A stretch of DNA of 64,000 nucleotides from CAVYYW01 sp963772845 (lineage in GTDB: Bacteria > Bacillota > Bacilli > Bacillales > Sporolactobacillaceae): contig CAVYYW010000034.1 of the NCBI GenBank assembly GCA_963772845.1, positions 1 to 64,000 of the forward strand, in the 5' to 3' direction. The translations under genes were made by a program, and so were the position numbers. The notes under the pieces were generated by a model that did no database searches, was not told where the DNA came from, and was given only the letters and a program-made list of their open reading frames with translations. Below, in pieces: positions 52,613 through 60,977 of the stretch (the stretch's first letter is position 1; each line of letters starts with the position of its first letter).

Positions 52613-52631
52613 CTGAAAAGGGGGAATTATT

Positions 52632-53471
52632 TTGAAAAAAAGATTACTATTAACACTTGCGCTGGTGCTTGCTTTTGGTCTTGCACTCGCTGGATGTGGA
52701 AGCAGTAAAAGCGACAGCTCTGGCAAGAAGAGCAGTGGGGGCAGCAGTGGAGATAACACGATTCTAGTAGGGGCTGATACTACGTTCCCACCATTTGAAA
52801 CTGAAAAAAATGGTAAGGTTACAGGTTTTGATATTGATATGATTAATGCAATTGCTAAGGCAGAAGGGCTTAAAGTTGAAACGAAGACAATGCCTTTTGA
52901 CGGGCTGATCCCAAGTCTTCAATCAGGCTCAATTGATGCAGCTGTTGCGGGAATTACAATCAAGAAAAGCCGTATGCAAAACGTAGACTTCTCGAACGCC
53001 TATTACAAATCAGGTCTGTCAGTCCTAGTTAAAAAGAAATCTGACATCAAGAGCTTTGATGATCTTAAAGGGCATTTGGTTGCGACCAAAAAAGCAACGT
53101 CTTCTGTCGATTACATGACATCAAACGGTATTGATTCCAAAAACATTAAGCAATTTAAAAATATAGATCAAGCCTATCAAACACTTGAAACCGGCGGAGC
53201 GGATGCCGTTGTCTTTGATAACCCGGTAAATGCAAATTTTAAATCTGACCACAGCGACGTTCATGTAGTCGGTGATTTGCTAACAGGTGAGTATTATGGT
53301 ATTGCGGTCACACAAAAGAAACCGGAACTGCTTAAAAAAATGAATGATGGTCTTGAAAAAATTAAAAAAGACGGTACTTACAAAAAGTTGTTTGATAAGT
53401 ACTTTGGCGGCGATTCGAACGGAATGGTAAAAGAAGTTAAAAAACCTTCTGACGTCGCTTTGGACGAATAA
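52632..53471 (+). CDS. glnH: Polar amino acid (glutamine-type) ABC substrate-binding lipoprotein
   Basis: A 279-residue lipoprotein with lipobox LAGC (Cys22) and a Ser/Gly/Lys linker, then the SBP_bac_3 fold. GADTTFPPFE opens the domain; AGITIKKSR..VDFSNAYYKSGL matches the arginine-bearing ligand loop in GlnH-like proteins. It captures an amino acid, likely glutamine; arginine is possible. TTG start with AAGGGGGAA upstream. Permease and ATPase genes follow after an internal terminator. Confidence 0.85.
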   Translation: MKKRLLLTLALVLAFGLALAGCGSSKSDSSGKKSSGGSSGDNTILVGADTTFPPFETEKNGKVTGFDIDMINAIAKAEGLKVETKTMPFDGLIPSLQSGSIDAAVAGITIKKSRMQNVDFSNAYYKSGLSVLVKKKSDIKSFDDLKGHLVATKKATSSVDYMTSNGIDSKNIKQFKNIDQAYQTLETGGADAVVFDNPVNANFKSDHSDVHVVGDLLTGEYYGIAVTQKKPELLKKMNDGLEKIKKDGTYKKLFDKYFGGDSNGMVKEVKKPSDVALDE

Positions 53472-53540
53472 GAACTCAGTTTAGACAGGAAATATTTATA
53501 AAACATACTATACATCTTATGAGACGTTTAAATCACTGAC

Positions 53541-53572
53541 AGCGCAGCACCTTTTCAGTGCTGCGCTTTTTT
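53541..53572 (+). terminator. Terminator between binding protein and permease genes
   Basis: AGCGCAGCAC / GTGCTGCGC with a 7-base loop and T6. Partial readthrough would give more binding protein than permease, a usual ratio for ABC importers. Confidence 0.85.
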
Positions 53573-53614
53573 ATTATTTTTCAGGCTTACCGTTTAAATT
53601 GACGGAGGGTCAAC

Positions 53615-53653
53615 ATGAAAGGAGCTGTACATTCTGAAAGTTATTATAGATAA
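53615..53653 (+). CDS. Possible 12-codon upstream peptide overlapping the permease start
   Basis: ATG at 53615 with GGAGGG at 53604-53609 opens a frame MKGAVHSESYYR, then TAA. It contains the permease's own AAAGGAG site and ends 23 bases into the permease frame. It could couple translation, or be the old permease start put out of frame by an indel. Confidence 0.3.
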   Translation: MKGAVHSESYYR

Positions 53654-54302
53654 CCTACCCGTCATTTTGGACGGCCTTCGACTCACACTTGAATACTCTG
53701 TTGTAGCCATTATTCTTATGGTAATCGTTGGTTTAATTGCAGCACTGATGCGCTTGTCTAAGTTTGTTGTAGTGAGAGGCATTGGTTCTATTTATGTGGA
53801 AATATTCCGTTCAACACCACTGCTGGTACAGCTGTTTTTTATTGTTTTGGGATTACCAGCTATTCTTCCTGTAAATGAGTGGATTGGACAGCGCAGCTAT
53901 CCAATTATTGCAGCGGCTTTAACGCTCGCAATAAATGAAGGCGCTTATGTAACAGAAATTATTCGTGCCGGGATTCTAGGGGTGGATCGCGGCCAAAAAG
54001 AAGCAGCAGCAAGCATTGGTATGACTAATTTTCAAACCATGCGTTATATTATTTTACCCCAGGCATTTAAACGAATGATTCCTCCGCTTGTTAATCAGGC
54101 AGCCCAGACGATAAAAGATACGTCTCTGCTGGCTCCGGTTGGAATTATTGAAATGGTTTACAAAGGTGAAATTGTTATCGCTTCGACCTTTGCCTCTTTT
54201 AAGATCTGGGGTGTGATCGGCATTTTGTATTTCATCATTATTTTTGCCGTGTCAAAAACAGCCGCTTATCTAGAAAGGAGACTGCAAGTTGATAAACGTT
54301 AA
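53631..54302 (+). CDS. glnP: Amino acid ABC permease, non-AUG start
   Basis: A roughly 223-residue HisM/GlnP-type permease with about five helices. The EAA loop reads EAAASIGMTNFQTMRYIILPQA. The start is unusual: AAAGGAG at 53618-53624 lies six bases before ATT (53631) and nine before CTG (53634), and the encoded LKVIIDNLPVILDGLRLTL is a normal N-terminus for the family. The first TTG (53667) would cut that away. It forms the channel with the ATPase at 54289. Confidence 0.85.
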   Translation: MLKVIIDNLPVILDGLRLTLEYSVVAIILMVIVGLIAALMRLSKFVVVRGIGSIYVEIFRSTPLLVQLFFIVLGLPAILPVNEWIGQRSYPIIAAALTLAINEGAYVTEIIRAGILGVDRGQKEAAASIGMTNFQTMRYIILPQAFKRMIPPLVNQAAQTIKDTSLLAPVGIIEMVYKGEIVIASTFASFKIWGVIGILYFIIIFAVSKTAAYLERRLQVDKR

Positions 54303-55011
54303 AGATCTGCATAAATATTTTGGTGAAAATGAAGTGCTGAAAGGCATTACGAACCAAGTTCAGGAAAAAGAAGTGGTTGTGGTTATCGGTCCTTCCGGAA
54401 GCGGAAAAAGCACGTTTTTGCGATGCTTGAATGGTCTCGAAAAAACCACAAAAGGAACGGTGGAAATTGTCGGCATGGAGCTGACCAATCCAAAAACAAA
54501 TATTCATAAGCTGCAGCAAAACGTAGGAATGGTATTTCAGCAGTTCAACCTGTTTAAGCATTTAACGATTCTAGATAATATCACGATCGGTCCTCGTAAA
54601 GTCTTGAAGTTATCGTCCGCGGAAAGTAAAAAACTTGCCCGCGAACTGCTAAAAAAGGTGGGACTGAGTGACAAAGAAGCAAGCTATCCCGATGAGCTTT
54701 CAGGCGGTCAGCAGCAGCGTGTCGCGATTGCTCGGGCGCTGGCAATGAAACCTCAGGTCATGCTGTTTGATGAACCGACATCGGCGCTTGACCCTGAAAT
54801 GGTCGGTGAAGTGCTTCAGGTAATGAAGGATCTGGCTCTTGAAGGGATGACTATGGTTGTCGTTACGCATGAAATGGGCTTCGCCCGTGAAGTAGGGGAC
54901 CGGGTCATTTTTATGGATGAAGGTTATGTGGTGGAGGAGGGTACTCCCGAGCAGATCTTCAGCAATCCACAAATGGAGCGTACTCAAAACTTCCTTGCGA
55001 AAATTTTATAA
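54289..55011 (+). CDS. glnQ: Amino acid ABC transporter ATPase
   Basis: A 240-residue ABC ATPase of the polar amino acid family. GPSGSGKST (Walker A), LSGGQQQRVAIARAL (signature), MLFDEPTSALD (Walker B) and the H-loop THEMGF are intact. TTG start with AAAGGAG; it overlaps the permease gene by 14 bases. It drives import through the permease. Confidence 0.93.
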   Translation: MINVKDLHKYFGENEVLKGITNQVQEKEVVVVIGPSGSGKSTFLRCLNGLEKTTKGTVEIVGMELTNPKTNIHKLQQNVGMVFQQFNLFKHLTILDNITIGPRKVLKLSSAESKKLARELLKKVGLSDKEASYPDELSGGQQQRVAIARALAMKPQVMLFDEPTSALDPEMVGEVLQVMKDLALEGMTMVVVTHEMGFAREVGDRVIFMDEGYVVEEGTPEQIFSNPQMERTQNFLAKIL

Positions 55012-55055
55012 GCTCAGAAATTAATTTTAAAAGTACTGCGGTAGCGCTGTTTATT

Positions 55056-55107
55056 GTGTGTAGAGAAACCAAGGATTTGGTTTTTCTGCACGCTTTTTTT
55101 GTCCTTC
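55056..55107 (+). terminator. Intrinsic terminator of the amino acid ABC operon
   Basis: GTGTGTAGAGAAACC pairs with GGTTTTTCTGCACGC around an 8-base loop and is followed by T7. Confidence 0.8.
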
Positions 55108-55109
55108 TC

Positions 55110-55640
55110 CTAAGGGCGAGCTTTGGAAAGTCCTCTCTTGCCGCGGGACGGACGGTGAACCTCCTAGCATGCTCACAAGATGTGGGTAAGTTCGGCGTTG
55201 GCACAGGACTTGACGAATTTAGCCGAGCTTCCCCCATAATTTTACGCTGTGGGGACTCGCTAAACGCGGTTGTTGATTTTTGCTCTAGGCTGCTCGCTTT
55301 CCACGGGCACGGCCTCAGCTAACTTTGGCGTGGTCCCTTTATGCGCCAAAGTGGATCTTCGGACGCGTGTTATTCCCGAGGGAGTCTCGCACCTTTCGCT
55401 TCAATCAACGTATTTGTTGCCTGATGTTACCCTTTAGAAGTCTATTATGGCTATAGATATTCATTGGACATTAGTTAATCCCATAGCGTCTCTAATTTTC
55501 CAGCAGCACAGCAGAGTGAATTCGGAACACCCCTTAGTGGACTTTTTCAGTGGCGTCACGCTAATCCTGTATGACTTGACATAACATCTTTCGACCCACC
55601 TTGCACACGCGTCTCGTTTTTTAGTGGCCTCGTAAAGCTG
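55110..55640. repeat. Dispersed repeat mosaic after the ABC operon
   Basis: 55115-55260 holds the GAGCTTTGGAAAGTCCTCTC, CACAAGATGTGGGTAAG, GGCACAGGACTTGACG modules; 55268-55415 holds the GCTCTAGGCTGCTCGCTTTC module with CTTTGGCG / CGCCAAAG and CGCACCTTTCGCTTCAATCA; 55490-55580 repeats the AATTTTCCAGCAGCACAGC and GGACTTTTTCAGTGGCGTCA parts. 55012-55772 carries no supported gene. Confidence 0.8.
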
Positions 55641-55772
55641 TTCTTTTTTTTATTGGACTATGCGCCGATTTAATCCTCTTGATCACGAATGAAAATTGAG
55701 TAAAAAAGAGGTTCGCCAGTTTCTACTGAAGGGTATACTGTTTCAGAAAGTTATTAGCGGAAGGAGAATATT

Positions 55773-56846
55773 ATGTGGATTAAGCAGCCTTTTTTTAAGT
55801 ATGTTACAGGCGCGATTTTGCTTGTTCTTTTTATTTTTTTAATGGGCAAAATTGATTTTTTTCTAGGTTTTATTATGAAGATTATCGCGACGCTTTTTTT
55901 CCCGATTCTTATTGCGGGTTTGCTTTATTATTTGCTAAGACCGATTGTGAGGCTGCTGTCAAAGCCTAAGTATCTGCCTAAGTCTGCTGCAATTATAATT
56001 GTTTATTTAGTGATAATAGGCATTGTTTATTTAGCTATTAATTATGGAGGCAGCTTTTTCAGTCAGCAAATCTCTGATTTAGCAAAAACCATGCCAAAGG
56101 ATTTAAAGTCAATTGAAGGAAGCACGAAGCATTTAATTAATCAAAAGGGTATGGACATGATTTCCTTCGGTGAAATAAAACATAAGGTCATTAGTTTTGC
56201 CGGAAGCATCATGAACAATATTAGTAAAAATATTATGGGAATCGTTACAGCAATTACGAGCGTGGCGACAGTGCTTCTCATTGTACCCTTCGTTTTATTT
56301 TATCTTTTAAAAGATGACGAAAAACTAGCTCCATTTCTGCTTAAATTTCTGCCTGTGCATCACGTGGAAGAAGGCGCCACGATCCTCAAGGATATTGACC
56401 GCACCCTTGCGGCGTATATTCTCGGCCAGGCGACCGTTGCTGTGGTCGATGGTGTGCTTATGTATATAGGCTATCTGATTATCGGGCTCCATTATGCGGT
56501 TTTTTTAGGGTTATTTGTTGTTTTGACAGCAGTTATACCTTTTATAGGTCCCGTATTAGGCGTTCTGCCCGCCATTATCCTTGGCTCTATCCAAGCGCCG
56601 GTCATGATCATTTACGTATTAATAATCCTTGTTGTGGTGCAGCAGCTTGAAGGGAATCTCGTTTCACCATTCGTGCTTGGCAAACGCCTTAATCTTCATC
56701 CGCTTACGATTTTGCTCTTGCTCCTAGTCGCAGGATCTGTTTTCGGATTTATTGGCATACTGATCGCTGTACCGTTGTATTCTGTGTTAAAAGTGACTGT
56801 AACAAATTTCTATAAATTTTATCAGTTGAGAAAAAGTGAAGATTAA
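55773..56846 (+). CDS. AI-2E family membrane protein
   Basis: A 357-residue membrane protein with about seven to eight helices and a soluble insert (about 90-145) between helices three and four. PFIGPVLGVLPAIILG and LEGNLVSPFVLGKRLNLHPLTILL are the family signature near the C-terminus. Members include YtvI/YueF of B. subtilis and Na+/H+ antiporters; autoinducer export is not proven for this branch. GGAAGGAG before the ATG. Confidence 0.88.
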   Translation: MWIKQPFFKYVTGAILLVLFIFLMGKIDFFLGFIMKIIATLFFPILIAGLLYYLLRPIVRLLSKPKYLPKSAAIIIVYLVIIGIVYLAINYGGSFFSQQISDLAKTMPKDLKSIEGSTKHLINQKGMDMISFGEIKHKVISFAGSIMNNISKNIMGIVTAITSVATVLLIVPFVLFYLLKDDEKLAPFLLKFLPVHHVEEGATILKDIDRTLAAYILGQATVAVVDGVLMYIGYLIIGLHYAVFLGLFVVLTAVIPFIGPVLGVLPAIILGSIQAPVMIIYVLIILVVVQQLEGNLVSPFVLGKRLNLHPLTILLLLLVAGSVFGFIGILIAVPLYSVLKVTVTNFYKFYQLRKSED

Positions 56847-57029
56847 TAAAGAAATTGTGCTGTTTTATCTTCTGTTATAATATAGATAAACATCTATTCA
56901 AGTAACATAAAAAGGCTTTGCAAAGCCTTTTCGAAAGTAAATGCTATTTTTGAGGATAAAAGTTCGCCCTGTTCCAAAAAATGAGGATAAGTGTTATACT
57001 ATACAAAAGGACTTAAAGCGGGAGGGCTT

Positions 57030-57401
57030 ATGGAGCAAATTAATGTCTTTTTAGACGATTATCGCGCATCCCCTGACGGTTACATTTTAGTTGAAACAAT
57101 GGATGAGTGTATTAAGGTTTTACAGGATAACACTGTCCACCATTTATCCTTGGATCATGATCTTGAGAACAGGAAACGAAGCGGTTTAGAGCTTGTTAAA
57201 TATATGATTGCCTGCGGACTTAGCGCAGATCGGATAACCGTCCATTCGGCAAATGCGGGTGGCGGAAAAGCAATGTTCAACAGTTTAAAAGGCGCTCAGC
57301 AAGAGCATATTTTATCTTCAAATATGATTATCAAGCGTCGTCCATTACCTTTGCACTATAGTGACTACGACTTTTATTACCGCGATTCACAGGGCGTTTA
57401 A
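57030..57401 (+). CDS. Cyclic-phosphate processing receiver-domain protein
   Basis: A 123-residue protein with a degenerate receiver-like fold: INVFLDDYRASPDGY start, LSLDHDLENRKRSGLELVKYMI middle, ITVHSANAGGGKAM end. This matches the small cyclic-phosphate processing Receiver domain family linked by others to RNA or nucleotide repair. GGGAGG precedes ATG 57030. It is monocistronic with a strong terminator. Confidence 0.75.
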   Translation: MEQINVFLDDYRASPDGYILVETMDECIKVLQDNTVHHLSLDHDLENRKRSGLELVKYMIACGLSADRITVHSANAGGGKAMFNSLKGAQQEHILSSNMIIKRRPLPLHYSDYDFYYRDSQGV

Positions 57402-57437
57402 CAAGCATTCCTTTTCTAAAAGGAATGCTTGTTTTAT
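57401..57437 (+). terminator. Intrinsic terminator
   Basis: ACAAGCATTCCTTTT / AAGGAATGCTTGT with a short loop and T4, directly behind the stop codon. Confidence 0.85.
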
Positions 57438-57450
57438 GTGTGAAATAAAG

Positions 57451-57492
57451 AAAAGACCACTGAGCAGCTTTAAGCCGTGCAGTGGTCTTTTT
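57451..57492 (-). terminator. Terminator of the HlyIII gene, bidirectional
   Basis: AAAAGACCACTG / CAGTGGTCTTTTT with an inner CAGCTTTAAGCCGTG part; A and T runs on both sides allow use from either strand. Confidence 0.75.
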
Positions 57493-57501
57493 AGGATGAG
57501 G

Positions 57502-58170
57502 TTAAGGAAGCAAAGAATAAACTGAAAAAAAGTGAACAGCGGTGCCGGCAAGGACGAACAGATGCCACATGGCATGGTGATACTTAAAGCCCCTCCATAC
57601 GTAAAATATGGCACCAACTGTGTATAATACTCCCCCGGCTAATAAGAGCATCATGCTCATGTGAGAGACATGAAGGGAAAGCGGATGCCAAGCAAGAACG
57701 ATCAGCCATCCCATTGCCACATAGAGTATGGTCGACGTGAATAAATATTTTTTAACAAAAAAACATTTAAAAATCGTTCCGCCTATGGCAATCGCACAAA
57801 GAATCCCGAATATTGTCCATCCCAGCCCGCCATTTATGGCTATAAACAAATAAGGGGTGTAGGTCCCTGCAATGAAGAAATAAATGGAGCTGTGATCGAG
57901 GATCTCAAAGATATCTTTTGCCTTTCCATGAGGAAGGGCATGAACAAATGTAGATGATGTATACAGAAACACCATGGTTGCGCCGAAAATTGAAAAGCCG
58001 GCAATGTGCCAGGCGGTCCCGTGCATCGATGCAGCCACAATCAGAACAACGAGGGCTGCAATGCTTAGTATGGCACCAATCCCGTGAATCGTTGCGTTTG
58101 CAATTTCCTCTCCTTTTGAGAAGGTATGGGTTTTTGCCAAAAGATCATTCCTTTCTTCTTTAGTCAACAC
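57502..58170 (-). CDS. HlyIII/PAQR-family membrane protein (YplQ-like)
   Basis: A 222-residue protein with seven helices. HGIGAILSIAALV, SSTFVHALPHGK..DHSSIYFFIAGTYTP and the C-terminal HAMWHLFVLAGTAVHFF contain the conserved Ser, Asp and His residues of the PAQR superfamily, thought to bind zinc. Called hemolysin III by homology; the true role in Bacillus is more likely lipid hydrolase or membrane homeostasis. Confidence 0.9.
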   Translation of the reverse strand: MLTKEERNDLLAKTHTFSKGEEIANATIHGIGAILSIAALVVLIVAASMHGTAWHIAGFSIFGATMVFLYTSSTFVHALPHGKAKDIFEILDHSSIYFFIAGTYTPYLFIAINGGLGWTIFGILCAIAIGGTIFKCFFVKKYLFTSTILYVAMGWLIVLAWHPLSLHVSHMSMMLLLAGGVLYTVGAIFYVWRGFKYHHAMWHLFVLAGTAVHFFSVYSLLP

Positions 58171-58245
58171 CGTTCGTTTCCAAAATTTCTTTCTTAACAG
58201 TATAAACCCTGTAGTGAAAAATGAACATTAAATCTTATTTTTCAT

Positions 58246-58278
58246 TAAAACAGCCCTGAGTATTCCCTCAGGGCCGCT
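58246..58278 (-). terminator. Terminator of the Lin0512 gene
   Basis: On the minus strand GGCCCTGAG / CTCAGGGCT with a short loop and TTTTAATG tail, between the HlyIII start and the Lin0512 stop. Confidence 0.6.
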
Positions 58279-58356
58279 TTTCTTATTCTCCAGCTATGTC
58301 TCCCAGCCCAGTGGGGTTACATCGCCTTTGTTTGAAAATGAAATTCACATATAGTA

Positions 58357-58716
58357 TTAATAACCAACTTCAACTGCGGCATTAACGATGTACATCATAT
58401 CGTTCTTGTCCTCTTTATCTTCAAGATAAATCCCGCTTGTGGTCAGCATCCCGCCATCCATGATTTCAACGTTTACCTCTCCATATGGAATGGCTGCCTT
58501 AACTTGCTCGAGATCAAGGCTATCTTTATCACAAGGAAGTGCGAGCTTAATCGTTATTTTCATATTATCCAATGATTGTTCAGGTAATATTGCTTTAATG
58601 CCAGGCATTGAATTCGTATGGATGGCATTTTTTACTGCTCTTACAGCAGCCTTTGTAATATTTTGACCATGGACGTCAGTACCGGTGCCTGTTTCAATAA
58701 AAACGAGTTGCTCCAT
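58357..58716 (-). CDS. Lin0512-family conserved protein
   Basis: A 119-residue soluble protein of the Lin0512 family: FIETGTGTDVHGQNITKAAVRAV start, G.MPGI, YGEVNVEIMDGGML and IVNAAVEVGY end. The family is conserved in bacteria and archaea without a known role. RBS GAAGGAGAG upstream. Monocistronic. Confidence 0.85.
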   Translation of the reverse strand: MEQLVFIETGTGTDVHGQNITKAAVRAVKNAIHTNSMPGIKAILPEQSLDNMKITIKLALPCDKDSLDLEQVKAAIPYGEVNVEIMDGGMLTTSGIYLEDKEDKNDMMYIVNAAVEVGY

Positions 58717-58759
58717 TAATGATCTCTCCTTCTTATAATGGTTAACTATAAGTTTAGCA

Positions 58760-58797
58760 TAAAAAAACAGACAGTCCCGAATTCTGGACTGTCTGTT
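58760..58797 (-). terminator. Intrinsic terminator of yceI
   Basis: ACAGACAGTCC / GGACTGTCTGT with an 8-base loop; T7 follows on the minus strand. Confidence 0.9.
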
Positions 58798-58815
58798 CTC
58801 GATTCATTCTCATAT

Positions 58816-59349
58816 TTATGCTTGTTTTGCCGCTTCGATTTGTAGCGAAACTTTAACATCTTCGCCGACAAGTACGCCGCCTGTCTCAAGAGCTGCATTG
58901 TAAGTCAAACCGAATTCAGTGCGGTTCACTTTTCCTTCAGCTGCAAAACCAGCTACATGGTTGCCCCAAGGGTCTTTTCCTTCACCCTCAAATGTTGCGG
59001 TAAACGTAACAGGTTGTGTATGGCCATGTAAAGTTAAATCACCAGTTACATTATATTCATCTTCATTTTTTTTCGAAATTTCAGTTGATTTAAAAGTCAT
59101 GTGAGGATATTTCTCAACATCAAAGAAATCGCCTGACTTAAGATGTGTGTCCCGGTCTGCACTGCCTGTGTCGACGCTCGAGAGATCTACCTTAAATTCA
59201 ATGTCGGCGGTGGTTAAATCAGCAGGATCCGCTTCGATTGATGCTTCGAAGTTTTTGAAAGAGCCTTTCACACGTGCAATCATCATATGCTTTACAGAGA
59301 ATTCCACGCCGCTGTGGGTTGGATCAACTTTCCATTTTGATAATGTCAT
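58816..59349 (-). CDS. yceI: YceI-family lipocalin-like protein
   Basis: A 177-residue beta-barrel protein: WKVDPTHSGVEFSVKHMMIARVKGSF start, DVEKYPHMTFKST, GDLTLHGHTQPVTF and RTEFGLTYNAALETGGVLVGEDV end, all YceI signatures. The family binds polyisoprenoids or related amphiphiles. No signal peptide, so it is cytosolic here. GGAGGGG lies before the ATG. Confidence 0.93.
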   Translation of the reverse strand: MTLSKWKVDPTHSGVEFSVKHMMIARVKGSFKNFEASIEADPADLTTADIEFKVDLSSVDTGSADRDTHLKSGDFFDVEKYPHMTFKSTEISKKNEDEYNVTGDLTLHGHTQPVTFTATFEGEGKDPWGNHVAGFAAEGKVNRTEFGLTYNAALETGGVLVGEDVKVSLQIEAAKQA

Positions 59350-59370
59350 TTAATACCCCTCCGATTTAGG

Positions 59371-59727
59371 TTACATTTTGTAAGTAACTTTATATTCAAT
59401 AGTATAAGTGTGGAGGTATATGTTGTCAACCCCAATATACTTTAATAACGAAAAATAAGGTGTGCTGCAGCCTTTCTGTTTGTGATCTTTGTCGAAAACT
59501 GCGATAATGTGAGAGGAATAACCTCTCGAATAATCGCATCGGAAATGCGTGAATGCCTCTTTTAAAGCTATATACAGTTTACCCTTATTTGATTTCAGAT
59601 AAGCGTTAAGATTGTCTTTACGAAGATGTATTTCAATGCTTTTTTTAACAGATTGAAGGTTCAGAATATCGATTTTACAGGCAGAATCTGAACTTTTAGC
59701 AGGTTCAGAGTGTCTGTTATGAAGAAG
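59371..59727 (-). pseudogene. 118-codon open frame without a start codon
   Basis: The minus strand is open from just after a TGA (59728-59730) to TAA at 59371-59373, right before yceI. It contains no ATG, GTG or TTG until the next-to-last codon. Composition looks protein-like (NAYLKSNKGKLYIALKEAF, THFRCDYSRG, IIAVFDKDHKQKGC). It may be the remains of a gene that lost its 5' end, or chance. The remainder of 59350-59813 holds a GAGAGG/CCTCTC hairpin at about 59496-59538 within this frame. Confidence 0.35.
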
Positions 59728-59813
59728 TCATTTGGTTCATTTGACTGTTGTTAATTAAGAATAGGTTTATCCTTTTCTTTATAAACTAAAAAGATACTCA
59801 CTGGAGGACGATG

Positions 59814-60959
59814 ATGAAAATATTAATTGCTGGAGGAGACGGTTTTTGCGGATGGCCGACTGCTCTTTATTTATCAAAAAAAGGTCACGAGGTTTCAATT
59901 CTTGACAGTTCCATTCGGAGAAAATGGGATGACGAACTGGGGGCAAACTCACTGACTCCCATTCCATCTATTGAAAAGCGTGTCGCTAAATGGGAAGAAC
60001 TGACGGGTAATGAAATTAAAGTTTATAAAGGTGACATGACACATCATGATTTTCTGAAAGAAGTTATTCGCCAGACACAACCAGACGCATTTGTGCATTT
60101 TGCCGAACAACGCTCAGCTCCGTATTCTATGATTGATCACGAGCACGCTGTGTTTACCCAAATGAATAACGTGGTTGGCACCCTTAATCTGATCTATGCT
60201 GTACGGGAGCTGGTTCCGGATTGTCATATTATAAAGCTCGGAACGATGGGTGAATATGGGACACCAAATATTGATATTGAAGAAGGTTTTATTAAAATCG
60301 AGCATAACGGCCGGGAAGACGTTCTTCCTTATCCAAAACAACCGGGCTCAATGTACCACTTATCTAAAGTTCATGATTCACATAATCTAATGTTTGCTTC
60401 AAAAATCTGGGGGCTGCGCATTACGGATTTAAATCAGGGGATTGTCTATGGTCTTCATACTGATGAAACGATGATGGATCCGATGCTTGTCAACCGTCTG
60501 GACTATGACAGTGTGTTTGGTACAGCTCTAAATCGATTTCTGATTCAGTCTGCTGTCGGGCATGACCTGACCGTATACGGCGGCGGCAGCCAGACTCGCG
60601 GTTTCCTTAACATAAAAGACACAGTTCGCTGTATCGAGATCGCAGCAGAGAACCCTGCTGATCATGGTGAGTTTAGAGTGTTTAATCAGTTTACTGAAGA
60701 ATTTTCCGTTAAAGAACTAGCTGAAAAAGTGAAGCACGTTGCTGAAAAAAATGGCTTGAAAACGGAAATTGCCCATCTTAGCAACCCGCGTGTTGAAGCG
60801 GAAGATCATTACTTTAATGCGATCAACACAAAGCTCGTGGACCTTGGATTGGAACCTAATTTACTGACAGACGAGGTGCTTGAGGGGATTCTGGATGCTG
60901 TTCTTCAGCACAAAGACCGTGTTATAAAAGAAAAAATACTGCCAAATGTTATGTGGTAA
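59814..60959 (+). CDS. sqdB: UDP-sulfoquinovose synthase
   Basis: A 381-residue NAD-dependent short-chain dehydrogenase/epimerase. IAGGDGFCGWPTALYLSKKGHEV is the N-terminal nucleotide fold, FAEQRSAPYSM and the YHLSKVHDSHN catalytic Tyr-Lys pair match SQD1/SqdB. It makes UDP-sulfoquinovose from UDP-glucose and sulfite for sulfolipid. ATG at 59814 lies six bases after GGAGG; another ATG stands at 59811. A SqdX-like glycosyltransferase follows 18 bases later, which supports the call. Confidence 0.9.
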   Translation: MKILIAGGDGFCGWPTALYLSKKGHEVSILDSSIRRKWDDELGANSLTPIPSIEKRVAKWEELTGNEIKVYKGDMTHHDFLKEVIRQTQPDAFVHFAEQRSAPYSMIDHEHAVFTQMNNVVGTLNLIYAVRELVPDCHIIKLGTMGEYGTPNIDIEEGFIKIEHNGREDVLPYPKQPGSMYHLSKVHDSHNLMFASKIWGLRITDLNQGIVYGLHTDETMMDPMLVNRLDYDSVFGTALNRFLIQSAVGHDLTVYGGGSQTRGFLNIKDTVRCIEIAAENPADHGEFRVFNQFTEEFSVKELAEKVKHVAEKNGLKTEIAHLSNPRVEAEDHYFNAINTKLVDLGLEPNLLTDEVLEGILDAVLQHKDRVIKEKILPNVMW

Positions 60960-60977
60960 GAGAAAGCGGGGGGCACT

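Noticed and set aside
59744..59785. TTAAGA and TTTATC hexamers 11 bases apart ahead of sqdB, a possible PhoP box
   Set aside because: Only two weak hexamers fit and the next is at 12 bases; AT-rich DNA gives such pairs by chance. Phosphate control of sqdB remains an idea only.
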